DNA of 64,000 nt, taken from contig NZ_NOXU01000026.1 in NCBI RefSeq assembly GCF_002251795.1, positions 124,001-188,000 on the forward strand, written 5' to 3'. Under the pieces are notes generated by a model. That model worked only from the letters and a program-made list of their open reading frames with translations. It did no database searches and was not told where the DNA came from. Positions 1 to 7,678 of the stretch are shown one piece after another. The position numbers were made by a program, and so were the translations under genes. Every line of letters starts with the position of its first letter. Position 1 is the stretch's first letter. This DNA is from Niveispirillum lacus (GTDB taxonomy: Bacteria; Pseudomonadota; Alphaproteobacteria; Azospirillales; Azospirillaceae).

Positions 1-345
1 CCCAAACAGATGTCAATTTATGAGGATGCGGCCCCGACTCCGATTGTGGTTGCTGTCCCTCCCCCCCTCCCCACGCCGGGCGCCCCCGTTGCGCCGGTCC
101 CGGCGGTCAATCTCGGTCCCAGCGTGCCCGAGGGGCCGTGCGACTTCCTGGGCCTTATCGCCGACTATGAAAAGGTCCTGCTGCGCAACGCGCTGGAACG
201 CAATCAGTTTCACCAGAAACGGGCCGCCGCTGATCTTGGCCTGAATTATCACCAGTTCCGGGGTTATCTGCGCAAATACGGCTTGCTGGAACGCCGCCAT
301 GGCCCGCGCGAAGCTGATGATGGGGATGAAACGGATGAGGGCTGA
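1..345 (+). CDS. PspF-like sigma-54 activator, C-terminal end (cut by window edge)
   Basis: The frame is open to the first base of the window, so this is the 3' end of a longer gene. The visible part is a proline-rich linker (about residues 10-40) followed by a Fis-type helix-turn-helix in which the stretch ending AAADLGLNYHQFRGYLRKYG matches the DNA-binding C-terminus of PspF-type enhancer-binding proteins. The AAA+ and any receiver domain would lie upstream. The PspF assignment rests on the HTH and on the YHQFRGxLRKYG ending; another sigma-54 activator is possible. An 18-base perfect palindrome at 349-366 follows the stop. Confidence 0.6.
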   Translation, partial: PKQMSIYEDAAPTPIVVAVPPPLPTPGAPVAPVPAVNLGPSVPEGPCDFLGLIADYEKVLLRNALERNQFHQKRAAADLGLNYHQFRGYLRKYGLLERRHGPREADDGDETDEG

Positions 346-348
346 TCA

Positions 349-366
349 TGGCCCCGCGCGGGGCCA
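349..366 (+). terminator. Perfect palindrome after the PspF-like gene
   Basis: TGGCCCCGCGCGGGGCCA is a perfect 18-base palindrome 4 bases after the stop codon. It lacks a following T-run, so it may be an mRNA 3' stabiliser or a Rho-assisted end rather than an intrinsic terminator. Confidence 0.4.
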
Positions 367-561
367 CGCGTCCCAGCCATGTGTGCCCCCGGCGTGATTA
401 AGCTTGTGGTCCCATCAATTAGGGCCCATCCTCCGCCCGTCGACTTTGCTACTGGGCTATCTTCCGGCTACCGCTGGTTCTTCCCTGTCGTGACTTTGAT
501 GCCCGTGCCGCACTCTCGCGCCGGGCAGCTCCGAACGGGAACGATCCCAGGAGGCTTTATT

Positions 562-771
562 ATGACTACCGGTACCGTCAAGTGGTTCAATGGCACCAAG
601 GGCTTTGGCTTCATCCAGCCCGAAGATGGCTCGTCTGACGTGTTCGTCCACATCTCCGCCGTTGAGCGCGCTGGTCTGTCCAGCCTAAACGAAGGTCAGA
701 AGGTCACCTTCGACGCCGTTCGCGATCCGCGCAAGGGCAAGACGGCGGCTGAAAACCTGCGCGTGGCCTAA
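562..771 (+). CDS. cspA: Cold-shock domain protein (CspA family)
   Basis: This 69-aa protein is a single cold-shock (OB-fold) domain that binds single-stranded RNA/DNA and acts as an RNA chaperone. Both nucleic-acid-binding motifs are visible: RNP1 as KGFGFIQ (about residues 15-21) and RNP2 as VFVHIS (about 29-34). The ATG at 562 is preceded by AGGAGG with good spacing; an in-frame extension to 379 adds non-homologous sequence and is rejected. The 190-base stretch before the gene is consistent with the long structured 5' leaders of cold-shock mRNAs, but I cannot place its promoter. A strong terminator at 799-832 ends the unit before infA. Confidence 0.93.
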   Translation: MTTGTVKWFNGTKGFGFIQPEDGSSDVFVHISAVERAGLSSLNEGQKVTFDAVRDPRKGKTAAENLRVA

Positions 772-798
772 ATCCACGTTCAGTAAACGGCTTTGGAG

Positions 799-832
799 GG
801 GCGGCGGCATGGTTTCATGCCGCCGCCCTTTC
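799..832 (+). terminator. Intrinsic terminator between cspA and infA
   Basis: GGGCGGCGGCATG, a 4-base loop and CATGCCGCCGCCC form a perfect 13-bp stem, followed by TTTCTGTTT. It sits 27 bases after cspA and ends 17 bases before the infA start codon. Confidence 0.9.
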
Positions 833-849
833 TGTTTCGGGAGTACAGC

Positions 850-1128
850 ATGACCAAAGAAGAATTTATCGAATTTGAAGGTATCATCGCCGAGGCGCTG
901 CCCGACGGGCGCTTTCGGGTGAAGCTGGAAAACGGGCACGAGATCATCGCTTATACCGCCGGCCGTATGCGCAAAAGCCGCATCCGTTCGCTGGCTGGTG
1001 ACCGCGTTACAGTGGAAATGACGCCCTATGATCTCAGCAAGGGCCGCATTACCTACCGCCACAAAGATGAGCGTCCCGCTGGTGCCGGTGGCCCGCCGCG
1101 CCGTCCGGGAGGCCCGTTCAGGCGCTGA
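850..1128 (+). CDS. infA: Translation initiation factor IF-1
   Basis: A 92-aa S1/OB-fold protein that occupies the 30S A site during initiation. The IF-1 core is clear: [20 protein letters not shown], then [13 protein letters not shown] and [19 protein letters not shown]-1 is usually about 72 aa; the extra C-terminal tail of about 20 residues rich in Pro, Gly and Arg is seen in some alphaproteobacterial copies. GGGAG just upstream of the ATG at 850 serves as the ribosome site. Because a strong terminator lies directly upstream, infA is expressed either by readthrough from cspA or from a promoter embedded in the cspA 3' region. Confidence 0.93.
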   Translation: MTKEEFIEFEGIIAEALPDGRFRVKLENGHEIIAYTAGRMRKSRIRSLAGDRVTVEMTPYDLSKGRITYRHKDERPAGAGGPPRRPGGPFRR

Positions 1129-1149
1129 CAGGCTGTCACAATGTCACAA

Positions 1150-1183
1150 GGGGGGGCGGGCGCTAACCCGCTCCCCCTTTATT
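1150..1183 (+). terminator. Intrinsic terminator after infA
   Basis: A G-rich arm (GGGGGGCGGG), a short loop and CCCGCTCCCCC are followed by TTTATT. It separates infA from the convergent scoB gene. Confidence 0.75.
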
Positions 1184-1194
1184 CTGCGAATTGA

Positions 1195-1866
1195 TTACGA
1201 GACCACCGCTTCGGCCACCTCAAACTCCGCTTCTGTCTTCGATTTGATCTCCTCTAGCGTGACGCCGGGGGCCAGTTCGATCAGGGTCAGCGGACCGTTG
1301 CCATGCTTGTCCACCTGGAACACGCCCAGATCGGTGACCACCAGGTCCACGACGCGCGTCCCGGTCAGCGGCAGGGTGCAGGCCTTCAAGAGTTTGGGGT
1401 CGATGGCGCCCGTCTTCTTGTCGACGGCGCAATGTTCCATCACCACCACGACTTTCTTGACGCCAGCCACCAGATCCATGGCCCCGCCCATGCCCTTGAC
1501 CATCTTGCCGGGGATCATCCAGTTGGCGAGATCGCCATTGGCGGCCACCTGCATGGCACCCAGCACCGACAGGTCGATATGCCCGCCACGGATCATGGCG
1601 AAGCTGTCGGCGCTGCTGAAATAGGAGGAGGTGGGAAGTTCGGTGATGGTCTGTTTGCCAGCATTGATCAGGTCGGCATCCTCTTCCCCTTCAAACGGGA
1701 AAGGGCCCATACCCAGCATGCCATTCTCTGATTGCAAAGTGACATGCATCCCGTCCGGGATGAAGTTCGCCACCAGGGTCGGGATGCCGATGCCCAGGTT
1801 CACATAAAAACCGTCGCGCAACTCTTTGGCGGCGCGGGCGGCCATTTCCTCACGGGTCCAAGCCAT
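1195..1866 (-). CDS. scoB: 3-oxoacid CoA-transferase, subunit B
   Basis: The 223-aa beta subunit of succinyl-CoA:3-ketoacid CoA-transferase, which activates acetoacetate with CoA from succinyl-CoA in ketone-body and PHB breakdown. The N-terminus ([15 protein letters not shown]) is typical, and the catalytic glutamate lies in [10 protein letters not shown] (about residue 47). The glycine-rich [19 protein letters not shown] segment is also conserved. It is the second gene of a leftward scoA-scoB unit, but 132 bases separate the two genes and that gap holds a structured repeat (1892-1995). Confidence 0.93.
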   Translation of the reverse strand: MAWTREEMAARAAKELRDGFYVNLGIGIPTLVANFIPDGMHVTLQSENGMLGMGPFPFEGEEDADLINAGKQTITELPTSSYFSSADSFAMIRGGHIDLSVLGAMQVAANGDLANWMIPGKMVKGMGGAMDLVAGVKKVVVVMEHCAVDKKTGAIDPKLLKACTLPLTGTRVVDLVVTDLGVFQVDKHGNGPLTLIELAPGVTLEEIKSKTEAEFEVAEAVVS

Positions 1867-1891
1867 TTTTGTTCCCCTCGAATTGAACTAC

Positions 1892-1995
1892 CCCCTCAAG
1901 CGCCGGGCGTCGCCATCCAGCGACTTGGCTTGCGGCACCATGGGGTGCCGGGCCGCCGGTCGGCGGCCTACCCGCCACTCGCCGGGGCGAGCGTC
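1892..1995. repeat. Dispersed hairpin repeat, copy 1
   Basis: The scoA-scoB gap holds three successive stem-loops: CGGCACC/GGTGCCG, GCCGCC/GGCGGC and CTCGCC/GGCGAG. The left half aligns with 52491-52576: both read CC(C/T)TCAA(G/A)CGCCGGGCG, then ATCC, then CTTGGCTT, followed by two hairpins. This looks like a REP-like, non-coding mobile or structural repeat. It is placed between genes and leaves both reading frames intact. Confidence 0.65.
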
Positions 1996-1998
1996 GGA

Positions 1999-2700
1999 TT
2001 AGTCGCGCTTGCGGGTGGTGCGCTGTTCGATGCGCTTCTCATGCGTGCCTTCGATGAGTCGCTGCACGAAGATGCCCGGCGTATGGACATGATCGGGATC
2101 GATCGTGCCGACATTCACCAGTTGCTCCACCTCCGCGACGGTGACCAGGCCCGCCATGGCCATCATCGGGTTGAAGTTGCGCGCGGTCTTGCGATAGATC
2201 AGGTTGCCTTCGCTATCGCCCTTCCAGGCCTTCACAATGGCCAGATCGGCGCGCAGGCCCCGTTCCATGACATAGGTTTCGCCGTCGAACGTGCGCAGTT
2301 CCTTGCCCTCGGCCACCAGCGTGCCGACGCCCGTCTTGGTGAAGAAGGCGGGGATGCCCGCTCCGCCGGCGCGGATGCGCTCGGCCAGGGTGCCCTGCGG
2401 GTTGAATTCAAGCTCCAGTTCACCTGACAGGAACTGCTGTGCGAACAGCTTGTTCTCGCCGACATAGGAGCTGATCATCTTTTTGATCTGCTTGGTCTCC
2501 AGAAGCTGGCCCAGGCCGAAGCCATCGACGCCGGCATTGTTGGAGATGACCGTCAGGCCGGTTACGCCCGACAGTTTGATGGCCGCGATGAGATTTTCTG
2601 GAATGCCGCAGAGGCCGAACCCGCCGGCCATCACGGTCATATCATTGCGCAGCAGCCCCGCCAGGGCCGATACAGCGTCGGTATAGACTTTCTTGCTCAT
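1999..2700 (-). CDS. scoA: 3-oxoacid CoA-transferase, subunit A
   Basis: The 233-aa alpha subunit, partner of the scoB product. The family CoA-binding stretch GGFGLCGIPENLI is near residue 27, followed by SNNAGVDGFGLG and the GTLAERIRAGGAGIPAFFT segment. The ATG at 2700 (MSKKV) is preferred because GGGGG lies 7 bases upstream and homologues start here; an in-frame ATG at 2724 adds eight atypical residues. A promoter candidate is at 2745-2773. Confidence 0.93.
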   Translation of the reverse strand: MSKKVYTDAVSALAGLLRNDMTVMAGGFGLCGIPENLIAAIKLSGVTGLTVISNNAGVDGFGLGQLLETKQIKKMISSYVGENKLFAQQFLSGELELEFNPQGTLAERIRAGGAGIPAFFTKTGVGTLVAEGKELRTFDGETYVMERGLRADLAIVKAWKGDSEGNLIYRKTARNFNPMMAMAGLVTVAEVEQLVNVGTIDPDHVHTPGIFVQRLIEGTHEKRIEQRTTRKRD

Positions 2701-2744
2701 GAGCGTGCCCCCGGCCTCCTCCATTATGTGGGCTTTTCTCTTGA

Positions 2745-2773
2745 GATGTACGGCGGTGCAGCATGGGTGTCAA
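2745..2773 (-). promoter_or_regulatory. Sigma-70-type promoter candidate for scoA-scoB
   Basis: On the minus strand TTGACA, a 17-base spacer and TACATC precede scoA by about 45 bases. The -35 is perfect and the -10 matches 4 of 6 consensus bases. Confidence 0.5.
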
Positions 2774-2922
2774 TGCGCCATCCCACATAATATGAAACAT
2801 GAATCAATTTTCAAATCAGGTTTATCTGACAGGTGATAAAGGGTTTGCCACCGTGATGCCTTATCTGGCGGTTAACAGATGAAGATGTCCGGTTGCGGTC
2901 GGGCAAAAGTGGGAGCCTAACT

Positions 2923-3309
2923 GTGAAGATTGCCCATGTCGCCTTGTGGGTCGCTGATCTGGACGCAGCCGCCACCTTCTGGGCCTCCCATTTCGGGGCC
3001 GACATGGGCGACCTTTACGAAAGCCGCCGCCGCCCCGGCTTCACGTCCCGCTTCCTACGGTTGAAGGAAGGGGCCGTCATCGAACTGATGAGCGCGCCCT
3101 GGCTGTCCGGTGAGGGGGAGCAGGGCTGGGAACGCTATGGCTGGGCCCATATTGCCCTGTCGCTGGGGTCAGAGGCGGCGGTGGATGATCTCGCCGCCCG
3201 CCTGTCTGTCCTTGGCCTGCTGGACAGTGGCCCGCGCTGGACCGGCGACGGCTATTACGAAGCCGTGGTCAAGGACCCGGACGGCAACCTGATCGAGATC
3301 ACCGTTTGA
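2923..3309 (+). CDS. VOC (glyoxalase/bleomycin-resistance) family protein
   Basis: This 128-aa protein has the paired beta-alpha-beta-beta-beta layout of the vicinal-oxygen-chelate fold: KIAHVALWVADLDAAATFW at the start and YYEAVVKDPDGNLIEI at the end, with metal-ligand-type His and Glu residues in these strands. The substrate is unknown. The GTG at 2923 is chosen because GGGAG lies 7 bases upstream and the protein then begins exactly at the first VOC strand; an upstream TTG (2893) would add ten unrelated residues. Confidence 0.8.
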   Translation: MKIAHVALWVADLDAAATFWASHFGADMGDLYESRRRPGFTSRFLRLKEGAVIELMSAPWLSGEGEQGWERYGWAHIALSLGSEAAVDDLAARLSVLGLLDSGPRWTGDGYYEAVVKDPDGNLIEITV

Positions 3310-3435
3310 TGACCAGGGTACGGCTGGAGCCATGAACCTGCCATGGCAGCCCTGTCGGGCTGGCATTTCACTGTAACCGCCGGTTGGGGTAGAGGATGTC
3401 CATCCCCCACATCCCCTGTTCCCGCCCCGGTGGCC

Positions 3436-4071
3436 ATGATGACCGATCTGGTCCTTTCCACTTTCATCGCCTTTTTCGTCACCATTGATCCCATCGGTCT
3501 TGGCCCCATGTTTGCGGCCCTGACGGCGGGTATGGATGCGCGCCACCGCCGCCGCACCGCCGTGAAGGGCGTGCTGATCGGCACGGGCCTGCTGTTCGGC
3601 TTTGCCTTCATCGGCGAATTGCTGCTGACCTCGCTGGGCATCGGCGTCGGGGCTTTCCGCATTGCCGGCGGTATCCTGCTGCTGCTGGTCGCCATCGACA
3701 TGGTTTTTGCCCGCGAAAGCGGCCTGCGCACCGCCACCGCAGAGGAAAAGGAAGAAGCGACGCACAAAGAAGACATCTCCGTCTTCCCCCTGGCCATCCC
3801 CCTGATCGCGGGGCCGGGCGCCATGACATCGGTCGTGCTGCTGATGGGCCGCGCCGATGGCGATGTAATGATGCAGGCGACCGTCCTGGCGGTTCTGTCG
3901 GGCGTGTTGCTGGCTACCCTGTTTGTGCTGATCTTCGCGGGTGAGGTGTCAAAACTGCTGGGCGTCACCGGCATCAATGTCATCAACCGGGTACTGGGCA
4001 TTCTGCTGACGGCGCTGGCCTGTCAGTTCATCATTGATGGTGTCATTGAAAGCGGGGTTCTGGGACGCTGA
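3436..4071 (+). CDS. MarC family integral membrane protein
   Basis: A 211-aa protein with about six hydrophobic helices. The MarC signature appears as FFVTIDPIGLGPMFAALT near residue 13 and FPLAIPLIAGPGAMTSVVLL near residue 118. The family is widely conserved but its transport role is unproven. A start at ATG 3436 or 3439 gives the usual length; the frame extends upstream to 3343 with low-complexity sequence that does not look coding. The gene faces the Ada-like gene, with 44 bases between the stops. Confidence 0.85.
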   Translation: MMTDLVLSTFIAFFVTIDPIGLGPMFAALTAGMDARHRRRTAVKGVLIGTGLLFGFAFIGELLLTSLGIGVGAFRIAGGILLLLVAIDMVFARESGLRTATAEEKEEATHKEDISVFPLAIPLIAGPGAMTSVVLLMGRADGDVMMQATVLAVLSGVLLATLFVLIFAGEVSKLLGVTGINVINRVLGILLTALACQFIIDGVIESGVLGR

Positions 4072-4115
4072 TTCCCCGGTCAATCAATAACGCTGACCGA
4101 TGATTTGATGTTCCT

Positions 4116-5072
4116 TCACTCCCCCGCCAGCCTTGCGGCCTCCCAGGCCAGCAAGGTTCGTTTCTGCACAGGGCCCCAACGGTAATTGTCCAGAATACCG
4201 GTGCCCCGGATGACACGGTGACAGGGGATCAGCCAGGCAACCTTGTTGGCGCCCACGGCGTTGCCCACGGCGCGAGCGGCGCCGGGTTGTCCGATCCGGT
4301 CGGCGATACCGGCATAGGTCGCGACACTGCCGAACGGAATATCCAGCAATGCTCGCCAGACCCGCATTTGGAAGTTCGTTCCCTTCAGGTGAAGGGTCAG
4401 CGGCCCTTGGCCCTGCGTTGCCGGGTCCAGCGACGCGGCAGCGGCCTGCGTTGGGGTTGGGTCCTCAATCAGGGTGGCGTGCGGCCAGTCCCGGATCAGC
4501 GCTGTCAGTTGATCGGCCGGATCATCGCCTTCGCCGGTGAAGCCGAACCAACATACTCCCCGGTCGGTAGCAGCCAGCAGTGCAGCGCCTAAGGCCGTCC
4601 GGTGCAAAGCCCAACGGATGACCATGCCTTTGCCGGCGGCCTTGTATTCACCGGGCGTCACGCCTTCGGCCACCACGAACAGATCATGCAGGCGCGACGG
4701 GCCGGACAGCCCCAAATCCAGGCTAGCGCCCAGCAGGTCATTATCGCCATCGCGCCGCAGCAAGCCGCGCGCATGGCCCAGCGTGGCGAACTGGGAAAAG
4801 CGTTTCGGGCTGATACCGGCCCAGCGCTTGAACAGGCGCTGAAAGTGCCATTGCGTCAGCCCGGCATCGGCCGCCAGTTCCGCCAGCGAGGGCGGTTGCT
4901 GCCAGTCGCGGGCCAGCCGGCGCAGTGCGTCCGCAACCAGTCGCGCTCCGCCATCGACCGGCTGGGGGTCGCAAAGATCGACTATGGCCTCAGCTCGGTC
5001 TTCCATGGTGGTGAAGGCGTGGATCGGGGTGAAGGCGGGATTTTTCGCGGTCAGCATGATCGTTCCATTCAT
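4116..5072 (-). CDS. AraC-type HTH / O6-methylguanine-DNA methyltransferase fusion (Ada-like, no N-Ada domain)
   Basis: This 318-aa protein joins an AraC-type DNA-binding domain (about residues 55-150, including LAELAADAGLTQWHFQRLF) to a methylguanine-DNA methyltransferase domain. The suicidal cysteine lies in IPCHRVIRGTG (Cys about 284), with FGSVATYAGIA upstream of it. E. coli Ada also carries an N-terminal zinc domain with four cysteines that senses methylphosphotriesters; that part is absent here. The protein may therefore repair alkylated guanine and bind DNA without the classical switch. The frame stays open to 5936 opposite lysC, but homology starts near 5072 (or 5057). Confidence 0.88.
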   Translation of the reverse strand: MNGTIMLTAKNPAFTPIHAFTTMEDRAEAIVDLCDPQPVDGGARLVADALRRLARDWQQPPSLAELAADAGLTQWHFQRLFKRWAGISPKRFSQFATLGHARGLLRRDGDNDLLGASLDLGLSGPSRLHDLFVVAEGVTPGEYKAAGKGMVIRWALHRTALGAALLAATDRGVCWFGFTGEGDDPADQLTALIRDWPHATLIEDPTPTQAAAASLDPATQGQGPLTLHLKGTNFQMRVWRALLDIPFGSVATYAGIADRIGQPGAARAVGNAVGANKVAWLIPCHRVIRGTGILDNYRWGPVQKRTLLAWEAARLAGE

Positions 5073-5267
5073 CGGCACATGAAAGCAAGATGAACCAGCC
5101 CCCTTGCCATCCCCACCCGAATGTTGCTGTAGCGCCCTTCTCATGGGTGTTGTGCGAGGGCAGGGGGGAGGCCCGCCTTGCGAAGGCACAAGCGGCAGGT
5201 TATGGATAGCCCGCTCCGGCACCGGAGCCTTTGCGAAAATTACCCTGACCCTTGATGGAATGGCGTT

Positions 5268-6503
5268 ATGGCGCGGCTTGTCCTGAAATTCGGAGGCACC
5301 TCGGTCGGCGATATCGAGCGGATCAAGAATGTCGCTAAAAAGGTGAAACAGGAGGTCGATGCCGGGCACGAGGTGGCCGTCGTCGTCTCCGCTATGTCGG
5401 GCGTGACCAATCAGTTGGTCGATTACTGCAAGCAGATCGCGAAGGTGCATGATCAGGCCGAATATGACGCCGTCGTCGCCTCGGGCGAACAGGTGACGTC
5501 TGGCCTGCTGGCCATCGCGCTGCAGGAAATCGGCATCCCCGCCCGCTCCTGGCAGGGCTGGCAGATCCCGCTGATCGCCGATGAGACGCATGGCAAATCG
5601 CGGATCGAGCGGATCGACACCAGCAAGCTTTCTGAAAACATGTCCCAGGGTGTGGTCGGCGTCGTTGCCGGTTTCCAGGGCGTGACAGAGAAGGGGCGGA
5701 TCGCCACTCTTGGCCGTGGCGGGTCCGACACCTCGGCGGTGGCGCTGGCTGCGGCCTTGAAAGCCGACCGCTGCGACATTTATACGGATGTCGATGGTGT
5801 CTACACGACTGATCCCCGCATCGTGAAGGCGGCCCGCAAGCTGCATCGCGTCACGTATGAGGAGATGCTGGAAATGGCGTCGCTGGGCGCCAAGGTCTTG
5901 CAGACGCGGTCGGTCGAAATGGCCATGAAGCACCATGTGCGGGTGCAGGTATTGTCAACTTTTGAACAGGCGGCTGGCTCCGAACTGCCCGGCACCCTGG
6001 TCGTGGACGAGGATGAGATCGTGGAACAGGAACTGGTCAGCGGCATCGCCTATAGCCGGGACGAGGCGAAGATCACCCTGATTGGCGTGGAAGATCAGCC
6101 GGGCGTGGCCGCGCGCATCTTCGGGCCCCTGACGGACGCCGCCATCAATGTCGACATGATCGTGCAGAACGTGTCGGAAGATGGCCGCACCACCGATATG
6201 ACTTTTACCGTGGGTAAGGCCGATATTGATCGTGCCGTTCAGGTGCTGGAAAAGTCCAAGGATACGCTGAACTATCGCCGTCTGGTCTCCGACGCCAACG
6301 TCGTGAAGGTGTCGGTGATCGGTGTCGGCATGCGCTCCCATGCCGGTGTCGCCCAGCGCATGTTCAAGGCGTTGGCCGACCGTGGCATCAACATCCAGGT
6401 GATCAGCACCAGCGAAATCAAGGTTTCGGTCCTGATCGCCGAGGAATATACCGAACTGGCTCTGCGCTCCCTGCACACGGCCTACGGTCTGGACAAGGTT
6501 TGA
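5268..6503 (+). CDS. lysC: Aspartate kinase
   Basis: A 411-aa monofunctional aspartokinase that phosphorylates L-aspartate, the first step towards lysine, methionine and threonine; dapD, dapE and metX elsewhere in this window use the same pathway. The kinase domain shows KFGGTSVGD at residues 7-15, GRGGSDTSAVALA near 150 and YTDVDGVYTTDPR near 173. Two ACT domains fill about residues 266-411 and normally bind lysine/threonine for feedback inhibition. Lysine-responsive riboswitch features were not seen upstream. Confidence 0.96.
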   Translation: MARLVLKFGGTSVGDIERIKNVAKKVKQEVDAGHEVAVVVSAMSGVTNQLVDYCKQIAKVHDQAEYDAVVASGEQVTSGLLAIALQEIGIPARSWQGWQIPLIADETHGKSRIERIDTSKLSENMSQGVVGVVAGFQGVTEKGRIATLGRGGSDTSAVALAAALKADRCDIYTDVDGVYTTDPRIVKAARKLHRVTYEEMLEMASLGAKVLQTRSVEMAMKHHVRVQVLSTFEQAAGSELPGTLVVDEDEIVEQELVSGIAYSRDEAKITLIGVEDQPGVAARIFGPLTDAAINVDMIVQNVSEDGRTTDMTFTVGKADIDRAVQVLEKSKDTLNYRRLVSDANVVKVSVIGVGMRSHAGVAQRMFKALADRGINIQVISTSEIKVSVLIAEEYTELALRSLHTAYGLDKV

Positions 6504-6530
6504 TCGCCGCGCCGGCGGCGGTGTATTCGC

Positions 6531-7535
6531 TTACGCCGCCGCCGGAAAAGCCAGACGGATACAGGTTCCTTGCCCGTTGTCGGCCCGCTCCGCCAATAGT
6601 TTACCGCCATGGCGCATCGTCAGCAGCGTTGCCAGATAGAGGCCCAGGCCTAACCCGCCGACACTGGCCGTCAGCGGGTCACCAGCCCGCAGGAAGGGAC
6701 GGCCCATGCCGGCCAGGACTTCCGGGGGCAGCCCCGGCCCATCATCGACAATACTGACCACCACTTCCCCGGCCCTCGTCACCTCGCCCTTGATATGCAC
6801 ATGGCTGTGCTCGGGCGTGTGGCTGACGGCATTATCCAGCAGCGCGAAAAGGATCTGACGCAGGGCCAGTGGGTCCGCGTGCAAGATCAGACCATCAGGT
6901 ACATTGTTTTCCACGGATGTCCGGCGATGTTGGGCACGGACGCGCGCCTGCCCCGCCACGCGCCCGACCTCTTCACGCAGATCCAACGGTTCTGGCGCCA
7001 GCGAGTGACCGGTTTCCGCCTCTGCACAGGCAACAATGCTTTCCACCAGTTCCAGCAGATGATGCCCGGCTTGTGAAATCTCCCCGGCATAATCGCGGAC
7101 ACGCTCGCCCGACTGAGGCACAGAAGGGTCGCATAGCATATCGGCAAAGCCGATCACGGCATTCAGCGGGGTCCGCAGTTCGTGGCTGACGGAGGACAGA
7201 AACTGACTTTTGGCCCGTTCCAGGGCGCGGCTTTCCATGCCTGCTTGACGCATGGCCTCCGCCGCCGCCTCCCGCGCGCGCAAGGCTTCTCCCGTTCGCT
7301 CCGTCAAACGACCGACCAGGGTCCGGACCAGCACAAACAGGATCAGCCCGGTAACGCCGACATAAAACAGGCCCTTGGCTGTCTGAAAGGCCGATAGATC
7401 AAAGGTGTCGCCAAACATGGCCTGGGCGGCCTGATCGGAAAAAATAATCCACAGGGCCGATACGGTGATGAACACAAAAGTTACCCGCAAGGCGGCCTTG
7501 TTTGGCACCGTTGCCAGCCAGCGTACTGTGTCCAT
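6531..7535 (-). CDS. Membrane-bound sensor histidine kinase (orphan)
   Basis: A 334-aa kinase. Two transmembrane helices (about residues 15-33 and 52-75) flank a short loop, so there is little room for a periplasmic sensor. They are followed by a coiled linker, a HisKA domain with the phospho-accepting histidine in SSVSHELRTPLNAVIGF (about residue 117) and a HATPase domain with DDGPGLP and GGLGLGLYLA. No response regulator lies next to it. The ATG at 7535 is preferred over the in-frame codon at 7565, which adds ten residues. It is convergent with lysC and divergent from addA. Confidence 0.85.
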   Translation of the reverse strand: MDTVRWLATVPNKAALRVTFVFITVSALWIIFSDQAAQAMFGDTFDLSAFQTAKGLFYVGVTGLILFVLVRTLVGRLTERTGEALRAREAAAEAMRQAGMESRALERAKSQFLSSVSHELRTPLNAVIGFADMLCDPSVPQSGERVRDYAGEISQAGHHLLELVESIVACAEAETGHSLAPEPLDLREEVGRVAGQARVRAQHRRTSVENNVPDGLILHADPLALRQILFALLDNAVSHTPEHSHVHIKGEVTRAGEVVVSIVDDGPGLPPEVLAGMGRPFLRAGDPLTASVGGLGLGLYLATLLTMRHGGKLLAERADNGQGTCIRLAFPAAA

Positions 7536-7678
7536 GATGCCCCCGCACGTCAGGGAAGCGAACAATCTAAGAGAGCATAAACCACAATGGATGGGCGAGG
7601 AAAGTCAATCCATAGACACGTAAAGCGCGGCCGCATGCCCCTGGACCGGCCCTGCACCGCCCCTGTATTCTGCGCCGC

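Noticed and set aside
379-561. In-frame extension upstream of cspA
   Set aside because: The AGGAGG site and family alignment fix the start at 562; the upstream part is the mRNA leader.
5073-5936. Long minus-strand frame continuing the Ada-like gene across lysC
   Set aside because: It is antisense to lysC; its translation is low-complexity and His/Arg-rich, and homology begins only at about 5072.
7536-7678. Hidden addB gene upstream of addA
   Set aside because: The gap is only 143 bases, and the adjacent sequence encodes a histidine kinase on the opposite strand.
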